A stretch of 64,000 bases of DNA. Source: Albidovulum marisflavi. Its GTDB lineage: Bacteria > Pseudomonadota > Alphaproteobacteria > Rhodobacterales > Rhodobacteraceae. The DNA lies in assembly GCF_025751435.1 (NCBI RefSeq), contig NZ_JAOWKY010000002.1, positions 248,001-312,000 on the forward strand, read 5' to 3'. The notes under the pieces are model-generated. The model made no database searches. It was given only the letters and a program-made list of their open reading frames with translations, and was not told where the DNA came from. Numbering within the stretch: the first letter of the stretch is position 1; every line of letters starts with the position of its first letter. Shown in pieces: positions 27,687-37,102 of the stretch. A program made the position numbers and the translations under genes.

Positions 27687-27770
27687 GGGCGACGAGCTGC
27701 AAGGTGCGGCAGCGGACTGTAACTCCGCCGGGGAGACCCACGCCTGGTTCGATTCCAGGGTCGCCCACCA
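27687..27770 (+). tRNA. tRNA-Tyr (GTA)
   Basis: Class II tRNA: perfect acceptor GGGCGAC/GTCGCCC, anticodon stem GCGGA/TCCGC with loop CTGTAAC (GTA), 14-base variable arm with GGG-AGA-CCC stem, T arm CCTGG-TTCGATT-CCAGG and encoded CCA (27768-27770). Position 8 is G instead of the near-universal T, and the D stem is only GCT/GGC, so automatic tools may score it low. Confidence 0.88.
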
Positions 27771-27977
27771 TATCTTCCACGATCAGCAACTTTGTACGCG
27801 ACAGGATCGCCCGACGAACGAGCGTGTGCGCTCGCACACTTGCGGTTGCGGTCTTCGGGCGATGAGCAGCTGCCTAAGCCTCCCGCAACCGCGCGGTCAA
27901 AGTCCGAACGCATGAGTCCGCGAATTCCGCGGCCGCGGTCCGCCCGAAGCGGTTCTGGCTGGTCTCGATGTAATCGC
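27771..27977. other. intergenic region between tRNA-Tyr and uvrB end
   Basis: No gene seen. It holds a 10-bp inverted repeat GCGGTTGCGG/CCGCAACCGC (27842-27851 and 27883-27892) with a 31-base loop, possibly a weak terminator for uvrB. Confidence 0.4.
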
Positions 27978-30155
27978 TCACCCCCGCCTCCGCTTGCCCC
28001 CCCTCTGCCCCGCCCGCCCGGCGGTCGAACGGCCGGAGGATTTGACGGCGGCCTCCACCGCCTCGTCCACGGCGGACTGGCGGGCGAGAGGATCATCGGC
28101 GACGGCAAGCTCGACGGCCTCAAGCCGCTTGATCTCGTCACGCAGCCTCGCGGCCTCTTCGAACTCCAGGTTCTCGGCGGCCTTGCGCATCTGCAGGCGC
28201 AGCGCGTCCAGATGGGCGGCAAGGTTCGCACCCGCCATCGGCCGCTCCACCTTGGCCGTCACGCGGGACTGGTCGGTGTCGCCCTTGTAGAGCCCCGCCA
28301 GGATATCCTCGACGTTCTTCTTCACCGTCGCCGGCGTGATCCCGTGTTCAAGGTTGTAGGCGATCTGCTTTTCCCGCCGCCGATTGGTTTCGGCAAGGGC
28401 ACGCTCCATGCTGCCTGTGATGCGGTCGGCATACATGATGACGCGGCCATCGGCGTTGCGCGCTGCCCGCCCGATCGTCTGGATCAAAGAGGTCTCCGAA
28501 CGCAGGAACCCCTCCTTGTCCGCGTCCAGAATTGCGACCAGGCCGCACTCGGGAATATCCAACCCCTCGCGAAGCAGGTTGATGCCCACCAGCACATCGA
28601 AGGCGCCAAGGCGCAAATCGCGCAGGATCTCGATCCGTTCGATCGTGTCGATGTCGGAATGCATGTAGCGGACCCGGATGCCCTGCTCGTGCATGTATTC
28701 CGTCAGATCCTCGGCCATGCGCTTGGTCAGGGTGGTTACAAGGGTCCGATAGCCCTTGGCGGCGACCTTGCGCACTTCGTCCAGAAGGTCGTCCACCTGG
28801 GTTTCGACGGGCCGGATCTCGACCTCAGGGTCCAGCAGGCCGGTGGGTCGGATCACCTGTTCGGTGAAGACGCCGCCCGCCTGCTCAAGTTCCCACGCCG
28901 CCGGGGTGGCGGAAACGAAGACCGATTGCGGGCGCATCGCGTCCCATTCCTCGAACTTCAGCGGGCGGTTGTCCATGCAGGACGGCAGCCGGAATCCGTG
29001 TTCTGCCAGCGTGTACTTGCGGCGGTAGTCGCCCCGGTACATGCCCCCGATCTGCGGGACGGAAACGTGGCTTTCGTCGGCGAAGACGATCGCGTGATCT
29101 GGGATGAATTCGAAGAGCGTGGGCGGCGGCTCGCCCGGTGCGCGGCCAGTCAGGTAGCGCGAATAGTTCTCGATCCCGTTGCAGACACCCGTGGCCTCCA
29201 GCATCTCGAGGTCGAAGTTGCAGCGTTGCTCAAGCCGTTGTGCCTCAAGCAGTTTCCCTTCCTCGGTCAGCTGCTTCAGCCGCAGGGTCAGTTCCTTGCG
29301 AATGCCGATGATCGCCTGCTGCAGCGTGGGTCGCGGGGTCACGTAGTGGCTGTTCGCATAGATGCGGATCTTGTCGAAGCTGTCGGTCTTCGATCCCGTC
29401 AGGGGATCGAATTCGGTGATCGCCTCAAGTTCCTCTCCGAAGAAGGAAAAGCGCCAGGCGCGGTCCTCAAGGTGCGCGGGCCACAGGTCCACGGTATCGC
29501 CCTTCACGCGGAAGGCGCCCCGCTGGAAGGCCGCGTCCAGACGGCGGTATTGCTGCGCCACCAATTCGGCCAGGAACTTGCGCTGGTCATAGATGCCGCC
29601 CACCGCCAGATCCTGCGTCATCGCGGAATAGGTTTCGACCGAACCGATGCCGTAGATGCAGGACACCGAGGCGACGATGATCACGTCGTCCCGCTCCAGC
29701 AGCGCCCGAGTGGCCGAGTGGCGCATCCGGTCGATCTGTTCGTTGATCTGGCTTTCCTTCTCGATATAGGTGTCGGTCCGGGGCACATAGGCTTCGGGCT
29801 GATAGTAGTCATAGTAACTGACGAAATATTCGACCGCGTTGTCGGGAAAGAAGCCCTTGAACTCGCCGTAAAGTTGGGCCGCCAGCGTCTTGTTGGGGGC
29901 AAGGATGATCGCCGGACGTTGGGTTTCCTCGATCACCTTGGCCATCGTGAAGGTCTTGCCGGTACCGGTCGCGCCCAGCAGCACCTGGTCGCGTTCGCCT
30001 GAGGTTACGCCTGCGGAGAGTTCCGCGATCGCCGTCGGCTGGTCGCCCGCGGGGGCGAAGTCGGTCTTCATCACGAACCGCCGCCCACCTTCCAGTTTCG
30101 GCCGTGTCAGGACCTCGGGTCGGTGCATCGGCATGTTGGTGTTGTTGTGCGGCAT
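27978..30155 (-). CDS. uvrB: excinuclease ABC subunit B
   Basis: Damage-verifying helicase of nucleotide excision repair (725 residues from ATG 30155, preceded by AAGGGAA). Seen: Walker [16 protein letters not shown], the beta-hairpin region [37 protein letters not shown], helicase motifs [11 protein letters not shown] and [18 protein letters not shown], and a C-terminal UVR motif ([19 protein letters not shown]) that binds UvrC. A longer upstream start (30239) is in frame but unlikely. No clear SOS box was found upstream. Confidence 0.97.
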   Translation of the reverse strand: MPHNNTNMPMHRPEVLTRPKLEGGRRFVMKTDFAPAGDQPTAIAELSAGVTSGERDQVLLGATGTGKTFTMAKVIEETQRPAIILAPNKTLAAQLYGEFKGFFPDNAVEYFVSYYDYYQPEAYVPRTDTYIEKESQINEQIDRMRHSATRALLERDDVIIVASVSCIYGIGSVETYSAMTQDLAVGGIYDQRKFLAELVAQQYRRLDAAFQRGAFRVKGDTVDLWPAHLEDRAWRFSFFGEELEAITEFDPLTGSKTDSFDKIRIYANSHYVTPRPTLQQAIIGIRKELTLRLKQLTEEGKLLEAQRLEQRCNFDLEMLEATGVCNGIENYSRYLTGRAPGEPPPTLFEFIPDHAIVFADESHVSVPQIGGMYRGDYRRKYTLAEHGFRLPSCMDNRPLKFEEWDAMRPQSVFVSATPAAWELEQAGGVFTEQVIRPTGLLDPEVEIRPVETQVDDLLDEVRKVAAKGYRTLVTTLTKRMAEDLTEYMHEQGIRVRYMHSDIDTIERIEILRDLRLGAFDVLVGINLLREGLDIPECGLVAILDADKEGFLRSETSLIQTIGRAARNADGRVIMYADRITGSMERALAETNRRREKQIAYNLEHGITPATVKKNVEDILAGLYKGDTDQSRVTAKVERPMAGANLAAHLDALRLQMRKAAENLEFEEAARLRDEIKRLEAVELAVADDPLARQSAVDEAVEAAVKSSGRSTAGRAGQRGGKRRRG

Positions 30156-30335
30156 GGTCGATTCCCTTCGCGGTCCGACAAAGTTGATCACTTTTTGTTC
30201 CGGTTCAAGATGAAGCCCGCGCCGATATCGGTCTCGCAATCACGAACGAACGCGACACGAGGCAAAAGCGCCGCCTGTCCCCCTTGCCTTCGGCGGCAGG
30301 TTTCAGGATAAGGAACCTATACCTCGGAGGTCCAA

Positions 30336-30647
30336 ATGCGCGCGCGTATCTATCAGCCGGCCCGCAATGCCATGCAGTCCGGCACGGCGAAAACCAAGGT
30401 CTGGATTCTTGAGTTCCCGCAGTCGGAATCGCGCGAGATCGATCCACTGATGGGCTGGACCGGCTCCTCGGACACGCAGGCGCAGGTTCGGCTCCGCTTC
30501 GACAGCCGCGAGGCCGCTGAAGCCTATGCGCGCGACAAGGGGATCGACTACACGGTCATCGCGCCGCACAAGCGCGCGCCGAACATCCGCGTGCGTGGCT
30601 ACGGTGAAAACTTCGCCACCGACCGCAAGAGCGCCTGGACTCACTGA
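30336..30647 (+). CDS. NADH dehydrogenase accessory subunit (NDUFS4-like, ETC complex I subunit)
   Basis: A 103-residue protein of the NDUFS4/18-kDa complex I subunit family, present in alphaproteobacteria and mitochondria; it stabilises the NADH-oxidising arm. It begins [16 protein letters not shown] and has [20 protein letters not shown] and the conserved C-terminal [20 protein letters not shown] lies nine bases before the ATG. It is divergent from uvrB and not near the nuo operon here. Confidence 0.92.
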   Translation: MRARIYQPARNAMQSGTAKTKVWILEFPQSESREIDPLMGWTGSSDTQAQVRLRFDSREAAEAYARDKGIDYTVIAPHKRAPNIRVRGYGENFATDRKSAWTH

Positions 30648-30676
30648 CACCCGGCTGGCCGCCGACTTCCCTTATC

Positions 30677-32185
30677 TCAGCCTTGCGGCGCACTCGCGAA
30701 TCCCGCGCCACGCAGACGTGTTCGAAGCTCCTGCATCCGATTGTCGGCCAGAGGCAAGCGCTCCGCGTCCAGGATCGTGATCCACGGTAGCGCCTCATGA
30801 CACGCATCGGCTGCGGCGCGGGCATGCTCGGTTCGGCCCAGCGCCATGTTGCTGGCCGCAAGCACCAGATAGGCGAAATGCCAGCGTGGCATGCGATGGA
30901 TCGCGTGAGAGGCCCATTCGATCGCCCGGTCGTGGCAGCCGTCGATGTAGTACGCCAGCGAGAGCCCTGAAAAGCAGAAGAAAATGCTTGGGTCCCGCGG
31001 GTTCATCTCCATGGCGGTCATGAGGTGCGAAATGGCATCCTCGACCCGTCCCGTAATCACGAGAGCGGTGCCAAGACCGCAGCAGGCGGCCGAGCAGTTC
31101 GGGTTAAGCTCAACAGCAGTTTCCAGCGCCGCGATCCCTTCCCCTGGCCGGCGCAGACCCAGGCAGCTGATCCCCAGCGCCCACTGCGCGTATTCGTTGC
31201 AGGGGTCCAGCCTCGTGGCGCAACGCGCAAGGGTGTGGGCGGCCTCCATCGCAGGACCTGGGTTCGCCACGAAGCCAAGCAGCGCTGCATGGTGATGGAT
31301 CAACGACAGCACCATGTTCGCTTCGGCGCTGTCAGGATCCATCGCAAGCGCCCTTTTCAGCAGGATCCTGGCGGATGCGTAGGACTCGGGTGTGAAGTCG
31401 TAGAGCAGACGCCAGGACCGCATGGTCAGCTCCCAAACAGTCAGGTCCGGACGGGATTGGCGTTCGACCGGCTCTTCGATCGTGCGGCGCTGGACGGCGG
31501 TCTGGATCGATGCAACCACCTGCCGCGTGATCAGGTCCCGCAACTCGAACAGGTCGCGTGTTTGGCCTTGGTACCGGTCGCACCAGACATAGCCGCCGGT
31601 CAAACCGTCAATCAACTCTGCGGTGATCCGCACCCGGTCGTCGGCGCGGCACAAGGTGCCTTGCAGGACGAAACGCACGCCAAGCTCTGCCGAGACGCGA
31701 CGCACGTCAACGCTCTGGCCCTTGTAGGTGTAGGCCGTGTGACGGGCGATGATGAACAGCCAAGGCGAGCGGGACAACGCGGTCACGATGTCCGCAGCGA
31801 TCCCGTCCGAAAGTATGTCCTGACTGGGGTCGCCCGTCATGTTCTCAAACGGCAGGACAGCGATCGACGGCTTTCCGGATAGCAAGGGCGTGAGGTTTCC
31901 CGAACCGCGCTCCGCTTTTGTTTCGATCAGATTGCGCAGCTCCAGCTTGGTCGACACGCCAAGCTTGCGATAGATCCGTGCAAGGTGGGTTCGCACCGTG
32001 GAGGGCGCGATGTTCAGCCTTTCCGAGATCATCTGATAGGTATCGCCCTGCGCATAGGCGCGGGCGACCTCGACCTCTCTGGCGCTGAGCAATTTCTCGG
32101 GCGACACGATGGCACCGCCGTTTTGGTCGCTAAGGGTCAATCTTGAGCCAGCCTCGGCGTCCTGGCAACCCCTCGCATACCGCAA
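30677..32185 (-). CDS. LuxR-type regulator with TolB-like and TPR domains
   Basis: A 502-residue three-part protein: LuxR/GerE helix-turn-helix (about residues 33-90; LSAREVEVARAYAQGDTYQ, STVRTHLARIYRKLGV), a TolB/FlgO-like nucleotide-cyclase-associated region (about 107-225; SIAVLPFENMTGDPSQDILS), and at least five TPR units (about 265-490). Such proteins are probably soluble DNA-binding regulators sensing through protein contacts. The start is uncertain (a GTG at 32107 is an alternative). It is divergent from the NTF2-like gene at 32296, a likely target. Confidence 0.82.
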   Translation of the reverse strand: MRYARGCQDAEAGSRLTLSDQNGGAIVSPEKLLSAREVEVARAYAQGDTYQMISERLNIAPSTVRTHLARIYRKLGVSTKLELRNLIETKAERGSGNLTPLLSGKPSIAVLPFENMTGDPSQDILSDGIAADIVTALSRSPWLFIIARHTAYTYKGQSVDVRRVSAELGVRFVLQGTLCRADDRVRITAELIDGLTGGYVWCDRYQGQTRDLFELRDLITRQVVASIQTAVQRRTIEEPVERQSRPDLTVWELTMRSWRLLYDFTPESYASARILLKRALAMDPDSAEANMVLSLIHHHAALLGFVANPGPAMEAAHTLARCATRLDPCNEYAQWALGISCLGLRRPGEGIAALETAVELNPNCSAACCGLGTALVITGRVEDAISHLMTAMEMNPRDPSIFFCFSGLSLAYYIDGCHDRAIEWASHAIHRMPRWHFAYLVLAASNMALGRTEHARAAADACHEALPWITILDAERLPLADNRMQELRTRLRGAGFASAPQG

Positions 32186-32295
32186 ATGCTTTAGGCAAAT
32201 ACTGCATCATGGCCCTGCAGATTACAGCATCTGCCCGATATGACCAAAGACGCGCCGGGCGCATCCTGTTTCCGTTCGCAAGGGAGGACAGACAG

Positions 32296-32709
32296 ATGAC
32301 CATCGAAAAGACAGCGCGCGACTTTTTCGAGGCCTGCGAAACGGGCAAGGGTTGGGATGCATGCAAGTCGTATTGCCACGACGACGCGGGCTTTGACTGT
32401 CAGGCGGATGCCCTGGCCGACACCAAGACCTTGGCGGGCTATACCGAATGGACGAAGGGGATTCTGGGACCGATACCCGATGGGCACTATGAGCTTACCG
32501 CCTTCGCAACCGATGCAGATCGCGGCACCGTCGTCGCCACGGCGGTGTTTCATGGCAAGCAGACCGGACCGGGTGGCCCAGATGTCCCGACAGGCCGGAC
32601 TGTCGCATCGGACTACGCCTATGTCATCAACTTCGATGGCGACCGGATCCGGCACATGACCAAGATATGGAACGATGCCCAAGCGCTGCGCCAGCTTGGC
32701 TGGGCGTGA
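32296..32709 (+). CDS. NTF2/SnoaL-like protein
   Basis: A 137-residue cone-fold protein of the nuclear transport factor 2/SnoaL-like superfamily (EKTARDFFEACETGKGWDAC at the N-terminus, HYELTAFATDADRGTVVATA mid-protein, HMTKIWNDAQALRQLGW at the end). ATG 32296 has a near-perfect AGGGAGGA ribosome site; the longer frame upstream to 32143 overlaps the divergent gene and was rejected. Superfamily members are isomerases, dehydratases or ligand binders, so the reaction cannot be named. Divergent from a LuxR-TPR regulator. Confidence 0.8.
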   Translation: MTIEKTARDFFEACETGKGWDACKSYCHDDAGFDCQADALADTKTLAGYTEWTKGILGPIPDGHYELTAFATDADRGTVVATAVFHGKQTGPGGPDVPTGRTVASDYAYVINFDGDRIRHMTKIWNDAQALRQLGWA

Positions 32710-32921
32710 CCGGCCATACATCGCCGCGCCGCGCATCGGCGCCCCCGAAAACTGAGGCTCCGCACCCGCGACCAGAGAAACCGTCGCGCATTGGCGGGCA
32801 GCGGAGGTCGGCCGCCGCGGGCCGTGGCCACAAGATGATTGCAGCAGGATCCTGAACGCATGTATCCACTTGACCACGCGCGGCAAATCCGCACTCGCCC
32901 CGCTGGTCGAAGGAGTTGACA

Positions 32922-33386
32922 ATGCCTGCCATCCGCCGCGAGAGTCCGCTTACCCCCGACCTTTCGCTTCTGATGGAACGCCACTCCACGGCAATGCATG
33001 CGGAGACTCCGCCAGAAAGCATCCACATGCTTGATGCATCCGCCCTTGCCGTGCCGGGGATCGATTTCTTCGTGATGCGAGAATCCGACGGTCGCGCGGT
33101 GGGAATGGGCGCGCTCAAGCGGATCTCGGATGATCACGCCGAAATCAAATCCATGCACATTCTTGCAGAGGAACGCGGACGGGGCTTGGCGCAGGCGATG
33201 CTGGACCATCTGCGGACCGAGGCGCGCGCGGCAGGATACGGGCGCCTGAGTCTTGAGACCGGGTCGCAACCGGGTTTTGCACCGGCGCGCTCTCTTTACG
33301 CGCGTGCGGGCTTTTCGGAATGCGCCCCGTTCGAGGGGTATCTCGATGACCCAAGCAGCGTCTTCATGACGCTTCGACTTGCGTGA
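32922..33386 (+). CDS. GNAT-family N-acetyltransferase
   Basis: A 154-residue acetyltransferase. The acetyl-CoA motif A is visible (IKSMHILAEERGRGLAQAML) with the LSLETGSQPGFAPARSLYAR segment and the C-terminal YLDDPSSVFMTLRL. ATG 32922 is six bases after AGGAG. It resembles the YsnE/PhnO-type small GNATs; the acceptor is unknown. It lies 29 bases upstream of tRNA-Arg. Confidence 0.88.
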   Translation: MPAIRRESPLTPDLSLLMERHSTAMHAETPPESIHMLDASALAVPGIDFFVMRESDGRAVGMGALKRISDDHAEIKSMHILAEERGRGLAQAMLDHLRTEARAAGYGRLSLETGSQPGFAPARSLYARAGFSECAPFEGYLDDPSSVFMTLRLA

Positions 33387-33415
33387 CGCCGCGGTCTGGC
33401 GCAAAAGGGGGCCAC

Positions 33416-33492
33416 GGTCCCGTAGCTCAGTTGGATAGAGCAGCTGCCTTCTAAGCAGTAGGTCGGGGGTTCGAATCCTCCCGGGATCGCCA
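33416..33492 (+). tRNA. tRNA-Arg (TCT)
   Basis: Cloverleaf with acceptor GGTCCCG/CGGGATC, anticodon loop CTTCTAA (TCT at 33450-33452), T loop TTCGAAT and encoded CCA (33490-33492). Confidence 0.96.
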
Positions 33493-33847
33493 ATCTGCTT
33501 GGCACAAAGGTTCGATAACCGACGGCGCAGCGACCGCGGCGCCCGATTGCGCGGCATGGTTGCGAATCTGGAGCGCTCCACAAGCTATGGTAGCCACGCA
33601 AGAAGTGACGGTCATTCCCGTTTCGGCAAAACTTTGCCCAGCTTGCAAGCTCAAAGTTCGCTAAATATTCTGATTGAGCGACATTCCGATCAACTCAAAA
33701 GCATTGTCCAGCGAATTGCCGCCAAAGGTCATTTTTCAGACAAAATATTGCCTCGGAAAAGCTCGTCGGTCGGATATTTTGTATCTATCAGATCCGTACC
33801 GACACCGCGCGCAGGCAAGGCGCGCCAAACGAGCAAGGAACCGAGTG
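33493..33847. other. AT-rich intergenic region
   Basis: 355 bases without a credible gene. The stretch 33640-33790 is clearly AT-rich compared with the flanks and probably contains the promoter of the exported protein gene at 33848. No terminator for tRNA-Arg could be fixed. Confidence 0.45.
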
Positions 33848-34726
33848 ATGGGAAAGTTTGAAAAGACAAATGGGTCGAGCCTGGCCGCACTGCTGTCGTG
33901 CTGCGCGCTGGCCGTGGTCTTGGCGGCGGCTCCGAGCTTCGTGCCGTTCGCGGGCGATGGCTGGGATGGTGCGGCACACGCCAAATCGGACAACGCCGGC
34001 GGCAATGGCGGCAACAACGGGAACGGCGGCAACAAGGGCAACTCCGGCAACAAAGGCAACAACGGCAAGTCCGCGTCCTCCAAGGGCAAGGCTGCGGCTG
34101 TCGCCTCGGTTGAGACGGAGACGGCCACCCTTCCTGCGTACAAGAAGGGCAAGTGGAACGCGATGAACGCCAACCCGCAGGCTCTGGCAGCTCATGTCGC
34201 CAACGGCAACTTCAACGGGACGATCGGCGCGCTGGCTCAGGCCAATCTCGCCGCCAAGGCGGCAAGCGGCGCGGAGCTGACGCCCGAGGAAATGGCGGCG
34301 CTCGCCGGCTTCGTGGACACCAGCGACATCATGGCGGATCCCGAAGCCGTAGCCGCTGCTCTGAACGAAGGAACCGATCCGGGTGTGGACCCGCAGTGGG
34401 GCGTCGACGAAAATGGTGTAGTGTCCTGTAACGCCAACTGCGACGGGATCGAGCAGTCGACCATCGACGAAAAGCAGGCCGAGGCCGATGGCATTGCCGA
34501 GGATCTTGAGGCCGAGGCGATCGAGGCAGCCTACGATCAATTCCTTGAGGACTCGAAGCAGCGCATCATCAACGAGTCGAACAAGGCGCTGTCCGAAGCC
34601 GAGCAAGAGCAGCTTTTCGATGAGATGGGCGACAAATGGGGCCTGGACCTGACGCCCGAGGAAGAAGCCGCGGCCGTTGAAGGCGAAGAAGTCCCCGCCG
34701 AGGAAGTGCTTCCGGTCGAAGGATAA
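33848..34726 (+). CDS. exported Gly/Asn-rich protein of unknown function
   Basis: A 292-residue protein from ATG 33848 (AAGGAA ribosome site; the upstream in-frame extension is AT-rich leader). A signal peptide (about 5-45, ending near AHAKS) leads into a low-complexity tract of GGN/GNN/GNK triplets (about residues 48-76), a central region with NPQALAAHVANGNFNGTIG, one possible disulfide pair (VVSCNANCDGI), and a long acidic, alanine/glutamate-rich helical C-terminus. No enzyme motif is visible. Likely a secreted or periplasmic structural protein; function not recognised. A terminator follows. Confidence 0.75.
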   Translation: MGKFEKTNGSSLAALLSCCALAVVLAAAPSFVPFAGDGWDGAAHAKSDNAGGNGGNNGNGGNKGNSGNKGNNGKSASSKGKAAAVASVETETATLPAYKKGKWNAMNANPQALAAHVANGNFNGTIGALAQANLAAKAASGAELTPEEMAALAGFVDTSDIMADPEAVAAALNEGTDPGVDPQWGVDENGVVSCNANCDGIEQSTIDEKQAEADGIAEDLEAEAIEAAYDQFLEDSKQRIINESNKALSEAEQEQLFDEMGDKWGLDLTPEEEAAAVEGEEVPAEEVLPVEG

Positions 34727-34753
34727 TTCGGCCGATATCGACCGGATCCGGAA

Positions 34754-34783
34754 CGGGCGGCCACTGGCCGCCCGCTTCATTTT
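34754..34783 (+). terminator. terminator after the Gly/Asn-rich protein gene
   Basis: Perfect 9-bp stem CGGGCGGCC/GGCCGCCCG with a 3-base loop followed by CTTCATTTT. It overlaps the end of the convergent methyltransferase gene. Confidence 0.7.
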
Positions 34784-36366
34784 GCGATGGGCCGCATCCG
34801 TTCGGCGGGCAGGCGGATCGGAAACCGGTCACGAATGCGCGCATCCAGTTCTGGTCCGATCGCGTCTGGAAAGTGATCCGACAGCAGCGAAGCCGCTGCG
34901 GCCCTTGCACGTTCCTCCATCGTCGCGGCGCCTTCGCCGGCCCATACCTGGGCCGGCGCGCGGTCCGCCATCTGCGGATAGACAAACTCTGTCTCCATGC
35001 TTTTCAGCGTGTCCGCAGCACCAAGGAAGTGCCCCTCCCCCAGCACCGCCGCCCGGATTGTCTCGACCGAAAGCGTCTCTTCATTGACTTCGATCCCGCG
35101 TATGACCCGCTGCGCCATGCCCAGCATGTCATTGTCGATGACAAGGGATTCATAGGACACGCCCATCAGGCTTGCCATCATGCCCGCCGACTCCAGCACG
35201 CGGTTGGCGCCTGCAAGGCCGGCGACAACGGCAGTGATGCCCTTTTCGTAGCCCATTTGCGCATCGGGCATCTTGGCGTCCGTCATCGACGCGGCAACCG
35301 TGGTCGGCAGATCATAGAAGCGTCCGATCTGGGCGATGGCCGCCATCGAAACGGCCACTTCGGCAGCGCCACCGGAAAAGGCGCCGCTGCGCAGGTCAAC
35401 CGCGAAAGGCCAAGCTGCGAAGGACATGGGACAACCGGGATTGACCATGTTGACGACCGAAAGGCAGGCAAGCGTTTCCGCCACAACCTGCGCCAGCGTA
35501 CCCGCCAGATAGGCCGGCGCAGTCGCCCCGGCCTGCGGCGCCACGGCGATGTCGTTGACAAGCCCCAGCCGACTGGTCGCCACCAGCACATCCAGATTTT
35601 CCGGCGCGAACCTGAGGGGCGAAACGATCGGACAGCCTCCGAAGGACACAAAAGGCCGATCGCGGAACCTCTTCTCTGATCCGGCGACCATCGCATAAAG
35701 TTCCATCGCGGCGGGCAAAGACGCGACGGTGTTGAACGTATGCTCAACCGGCTTCGTCGTTCCGGACAGGACGGCATAGACGACGTTGATGTCGTGCTCA
35801 AACAGGTCTTCGATCTCGGTCGGCACGACCATCTGACCGTACTGGTGAATGTTGGGCAGGGCGTCGGTCACGCGGGCGGTGTCGTAAACGTCCTGAAGGG
35901 TCGAGGGACGATATCGCCGCGCCCCGAAATCCAGGACCGAAACCGCCTCGCCCGAAGTTGCGTAGTGTACGCGACCACCGCCGACATTCAGATCGGCGTG
36001 GGCAGGATCGCGACTGTAGATCATGTACTCTCTGGCAGCCTTCGTCAGAAGATCCTCGACCAGCGCGGACGGGAAGACGAGCCGTCCGTGAGCGTTCAGG
36101 TGGCAACCCTTCGCTGTCGCGATCTCGATCACCTCGGGTGTTGCCTGCCCGATGCCGACGCTGCCCAGAAGCTCAAGCGCGGCTCGGTGGATCGAAAGCA
36201 GGTCCGATGGGGACAGCGGATTGTATTGCCCGCCCTCGATCCCGGCCCAGACGGGCTTGCGATCCGGCTCGGGGGCAGCCGCCCGAAGGGCAAGCCTCGC
36301 CGCCCGCCCGCCTGCGCGTGTGCGTGCCCCTCGTCTTTCCCTCTCGCCAGTCGGATTCTCGAACAT
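34777..36366 (-). CDS. MttB-family trimethylamine/quaternary-amine methyltransferase
   Basis: A 529-residue TIM-barrel protein of the trimethylamine:corrinoid methyltransferase (MttB) superfamily, non-pyrrolysine branch (the frame has no internal amber codon). Segments such as YNPLSPSDLLSIHRAALELL, TSGEAVSVLDFGARRYRPST and SFGGCPIVSPLRFAPENLDV are characteristic. Known relatives demethylate glycine betaine, proline betaine, carnitine or similar quaternary amines. No cognate corrinoid protein gene is in the window. I start at ATG 36366, seven bases after GGAG; ATG 36372 is the alternative. Divergent from a TetR gene with an operator-like palindrome between. Confidence 0.85.
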   Translation of the reverse strand: MFENPTGERERRGARTRAGGRAARLALRAAAPEPDRKPVWAGIEGGQYNPLSPSDLLSIHRAALELLGSVGIGQATPEVIEIATAKGCHLNAHGRLVFPSALVEDLLTKAAREYMIYSRDPAHADLNVGGGRVHYATSGEAVSVLDFGARRYRPSTLQDVYDTARVTDALPNIHQYGQMVVPTEIEDLFEHDINVVYAVLSGTTKPVEHTFNTVASLPAAMELYAMVAGSEKRFRDRPFVSFGGCPIVSPLRFAPENLDVLVATSRLGLVNDIAVAPQAGATAPAYLAGTLAQVVAETLACLSVVNMVNPGCPMSFAAWPFAVDLRSGAFSGGAAEVAVSMAAIAQIGRFYDLPTTVAASMTDAKMPDAQMGYEKGITAVVAGLAGANRVLESAGMMASLMGVSYESLVIDNDMLGMAQRVIRGIEVNEETLSVETIRAAVLGEGHFLGAADTLKSMETEFVYPQMADRAPAQVWAGEGAATMEERARAAAASLLSDHFPDAIGPELDARIRDRFPIRLPAERMRPIAK

Positions 36367-36429
36367 CGGCATTCTCCGGTCCGCAGATCCGGCAAGGCTA
36401 GAAATAACTGAGCGCTGAGTCAATTTTTT

Positions 36430-36445
36430 TTGAGCATACACTCAA
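36430..36445. promoter_or_regulatory. palindromic operator candidate
   Basis: TTGAG-CATACA-CTCAA, a perfect inverted repeat in the 118-base divergent region between mttB-like and tetR genes; TGAG-CGC-TGAGTCAA just to the left (36410-36423) carries further half-sites. It fits a binding site for the adjacent TetR regulator. Confidence 0.55.
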
Positions 36446-36484
36446 ATATATTGACCGCACCAACAATCGGCGGATACTGCGCGC

Positions 36485-37099
36485 ATGATGGACACGGACA
36501 CACCGCTTTCCCCAACCAGCCGCCGGATGCAGGCGCGCATCATCGAAGCGGTGATCGACACCGTGGCCGAACACGGAATCTCTGCGACCACGCTTGCCCT
36601 GGTCGCGCAGACGGCAGGCGTGTCGCAGGGGGTGCTTGTTTTTCATTTCCGCTCGAAGGAAGGGCTTCTGACCGCGACGCTGCGCCGACAGAATGCCGAA
36701 TACCGGGACCTCTGGCTGCAAGCGCAGACAAAGGCCGATCCCCTGGACCGCGTTCTGGCCTTGCTTCGGGCGGACTACAGCCCAGAAATCTGTACCCGGC
36801 GCACGCTCGCGCTTTGGTTTGCGTTCTGGGGCGAAGCTGCCGCCAGGCCGGTCTATCGCGACCTGTGCGAAGCGGCAGAACGCGACCGGGCTCAGGCGAT
36901 GGAGCAAGCCGCGCACGATCTGGTCGCCATTTACGGCGGGCCGGACGCCGGCCTTCTGGCGCGCGCAGTCGATTCCATGACCGACGGCCTGTGGCTGCAG
37001 ATGCATCTTCATGGTGCGCGGATGCCCCGCAAGCGGGCGTTGGAACAGGCGCTGGCCCATCTGCGGCTGCTGATGCCGCACCTGGCCGACCGCATTTGA
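36485..37099 (+). CDS. TetR/BetI-like transcriptional regulator
   Basis: A 204-residue repressor with an N-terminal TetR helix-turn-helix (about residues 17-62: IIEAVIDTVAEHGISATTLA, VSQGVLVFHFRSKEGLL) and a BetI-type C-terminal ligand domain (ALWFAFWGEAAARPVYRDLC, AVDSMTDGLWLQMHLHG). BetI relatives respond to choline or related quaternary amines, in keeping with the divergent MttB-family gene. Alternative start one codon later. Confidence 0.88.
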   Translation: MMDTDTPLSPTSRRMQARIIEAVIDTVAEHGISATTLALVAQTAGVSQGVLVFHFRSKEGLLTATLRRQNAEYRDLWLQAQTKADPLDRVLALLRADYSPEICTRRTLALWFAFWGEAAARPVYRDLCEAAERDRAQAMEQAAHDLVAIYGGPDAGLLARAVDSMTDGLWLQMHLHGARMPRKRALEQALAHLRLLMPHLADRI

Positions 37100-37102
37100 C
37101 CC

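Noticed and set aside
27792-30002. 736-codon open frame on the plus strand
   Set aside because: Antisense shadow of uvrB, composition biased to Arg/Gly/His, no recognisable motif.
30156-30335. LexA box before uvrB
   Set aside because: GTTC and GAAC tetramers occur but not with the seven-base spacing.
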